Assembly: GCA_029237695.1 (NCBI GenBank)
Contig: CM055278.1
Location: 74,752,297 to 74,816,296, forward strand
DNA: 64,000 bases
Reading direction: 5' to 3'
Origin: Conchocele bisecta
Lineage: Eukaryota; Mollusca; Bivalvia; Lucinida; Thyasiridae
Below are positions 62,465-64,000 of the stretch, in pieces. The position numbers and the translations under genes are program-made. Within the stretch, counting starts at the first letter, position 1; each line of letters opens with the position of its first letter. The notes below the pieces were generated by a model, which searched no databases, was not told where the DNA came from, and saw only the letters and a program-made list of their open reading frames with translations.

Positions 62465-62890
62465 ACTGTCTGTTTCACGAAAACTGCCCAAATGTTATAT
62501 TACGGCTATAGAAACAATGCAAAAACATTTATTTTCGATAATATTAAATTTTATCAAATTTGGAAATGAGCCTTCTTTTTATTTCGTGAAATTTGGTCCA
62601 ATAATGATTCTATTACGAAAAATATATTATGTCTAAAAGGAGGCGGAGGAGCTGAGGGAGGAGTCAAGAAACGAACAATTTTGGAAATTGACTCCGAAAC
62701 CTGGCTAGATAGTTTGGAAATGATTAACTATAAGAAAACAAAAGTTACATTTTGAAAATCGGCTGACCAGTTCTGAAATTAGAAAAAATCCCCCAATATA
62801 CATTTTCAATACAATCAATAGTGGACCAAAATTCACGAAATAGAAAGAAGTCTCATTCTTGAAATTGATGACAATTTAATATTATCGACA
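62465..62890 (-). mobile_element. T1-related element
   Basis: TACTGTCTGTTTCACGAAAA CTGCCCAAATGTTATATTAC at the left. Reverse core at 62640-62760: GAGGAGTCAAGAAACGAACA, TTGGAAATTGACTCCGAAAC, CTGGCTAGATAGTTTGGAAA. AATTGATGACAATTTAATAT with TATCGACA at the right partly mirrors the left. The right TIR is not clear. Confidence 0.65.
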
Positions 62891-63154
62891 ACAATAGGAT
62901 GGTATGAAATAGAATAGTAAAACATAGGTAGATTTGTATCGTATTTCTGAACCTAAGTCTGCCTATAAGTCGCCTAAAAACAAAAATGAAACGCAAAGCT
63001 AGTTATTGTTCAGTATTATAAATATGTTTTTCAATCTATGGCTACTAAATTATGTATTTATATTAATTAAAGTAGCCTCTTTAATCGGAACATCTTTCTA
63101 AATTTGGTATTGATATTGTCATTTACTGCGCATCACACGATGAACACACATATT
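62891..63154. other. unassigned intergenic region
   Basis: No feature recognised. Confidence 0.3.
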
Positions 63155-63430
63155 GGATACTGGACACATAATCGGTTGTCCGGTCAGCGCAATCGGTAAC
63201 GAGCGTGCTTCTCACCAATGCAACACCGGGTTCGATCCTCGGCAGGGGCAGCATGTGAGATGGTATGGTGGTCGCCAGATCGGACAAGTGGGTTTACTCC
63301 GGGTACTCCGGTTTCCTCCCACATTAATGACCGCGCCCTTACGCCTTCAACTGTGCCAACGAAAGCATTTGTATAAGTGCTCTCGCGCTTGTTTGTAATC
63401 GTTGTAAAATAAATAAAGTTTAAACACCTT
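63155..63430 (+). mobile_element. tRNA-derived SINE
   Basis: A-box-like GTCAGCGCAATCGGTAACGA and B-box GGGTTCGATCCTC, then a body with GGTTTACTCCGGGTACTCC and GGTTTCCTCCCAC, a phrase I recognise from many animal SINE bodies. It ends TTGTAAAATAAATAAAG. It is distinct from the three other SINEs in the window. Target duplication not found. Confidence 0.8.
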
Positions 63431-63579
63431 TTATTTTAGACAGAGACAGAGAATAGCATTTACACAAACCGGAAGGGTAACCCTCAGAGTGTTACGCCAC
63501 TAATGTATTGTATCTCATAGAGACAAATTTAATTTTGACACGGGATGGTTTGGAATCCGCACGCCGATCTATATATGTT

Positions 63580-63806
63580 GCGGTGACTGGAGACATGGGG
63601 CTTATGGATTTTGCGACCAGCGTAGATCCAGATCAGCATGTGCATCCGCACAGTCTGATCCGGATTTGCACTGTTCGCCATTCCATCAATGAAACACCCG
63701 CCATACTTCTAACAAGCAATACAGACCCTTATCTAGCTGCAGGAGTGTGCTATTTGATATGTATCTGTACTGGTAGCAAATCCCATAAGCCCCATTTCTC
63801 CAGTCA
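63580..63806. mobile_element. R1 palindromic element, full copy
   Basis: GTGACTGGAGACATGGGGCT TATGGATTTTGCGACCAG faces GGTAGCAAATCCCATAAGCC CCATTTCTCCAGTCAC. The centre has CAGATCAGCATGTGCATCCG and CACAGTCTGATCCGG. It matches 42643-42872 closely. Confidence 0.85.
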
Positions 63807-64000
63807 CGTATGAACATGGACTTGATCCGTGCAAAAACTAAATCACGACTACATATGTTACATTGATTGATTCATTGAGGTTCACGTCAGTTCAACGAAA
63901 CGTTAGATTCAACCCTTTGAACCCTACAGACCATAAATAAAACATTTGAAACACTATTTATCCCGTCAACACAGTGCGTATGTGCCGTGAAACACGGTGC
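63807..64000. other. unassigned end of window
   Basis: No feature recognised in the last 194 bases. Confidence 0.3.

Overview
This window looks like AT-rich nuclear DNA from an animal, most likely a lophotrochozoan and probably a bivalve mollusc. The reasons are split genes with GT-AG introns, metazoan-type proteins (a PINCH-type LIM protein, a TRIM E3 ligase and a secreted peptide precursor), tRNA-derived SINEs, and several repeat styles I associate with bivalve genomes. The species is not determined. Very little of the window is coding. Most small open frames lie inside repeats or palindromes and are not genes.

Genes. (1) The last two coding exons of a PINCH/LIMS-type gene are on the + strand (5325-5400 and 9909-10023). 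Two decayed copies of the first of these exons lie upstream at 272-298 and 4877-4944. (2) A complete or nearly complete TRIM gene is on the + strand (34284-35273, 35971-36187, 41425-42068). It encodes RING, two B-boxes, coiled coil and B30.2/SPRY over 616 residues, with introns in phases 0 and 1. An open frame continues about 149 codons upstream of its first ATG. (3) A 213-residue secreted precursor is on the - strand (60314-60955). It has a signal peptide and two related peptides ending NPTGW at basic cleavage sites.

Repeats, with the family labels used below. F1: foldback element with a GGAATTCC-centred core (298-645, 5685, 27375, 38850, 39480, 40700, 53040). M1: about 500 bp, TTAA-flanked MITE (20445/21770, 26185, 26650, 31207, 39882, 54050). 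S1: SINE-like element with a (CAAA)n tail (12396, 13123, 15330, 17040, 18290, and reverse copies at 56215 and 57000). H1: TTTTTAGCTCACCTGAGC element with internal direct repeats (6126, 13975, 49128), plus a relative with the same termini at 7726. R1: palindromic GACCAGTGTAGATCC element (18640, 18885, 19365, 42643, 63580). P1: short CCGGTTTAGAGAGGTT palindromes of pogo type. T1: TACTGTCTGTTCCACG inverted-repeat elements (56757, 61072, 62465, with core-only relatives at 52445 and 58560). Four different tRNA-type SINEs are at 7372, 36207, 42912 and 63155.

Layout. 1-10 kb: PINCH 3' part, split by F1, a 3.8-kb 44-bp satellite, H1 and a 74-bp minisatellite. 10-20 kb: S1 copies, a degenerate minisatellite and R1. 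20-34 kb: nested MITEs, a perfect-looking 505-bp tandem duplication and a 1.6-kb TA-flanked element. 34-42 kb: TRIM gene with a repeat-filled second intron. 42-60 kb: SINEs, foldbacks, a 71-bp minisatellite, a 949-bp element with a 6-bp target duplication, and a large H1. 60-64 kb: peptide precursor and T1/hAT-like repeats.

The strongest general pattern is that three clean tandem arrays (44, 74 and 71 bp) each have a single-copy relative inside dispersed repeats elsewhere in the window. All three relatives are found side by side at about 58.0-58.55 kb, so these repeats seem to seed satellites.
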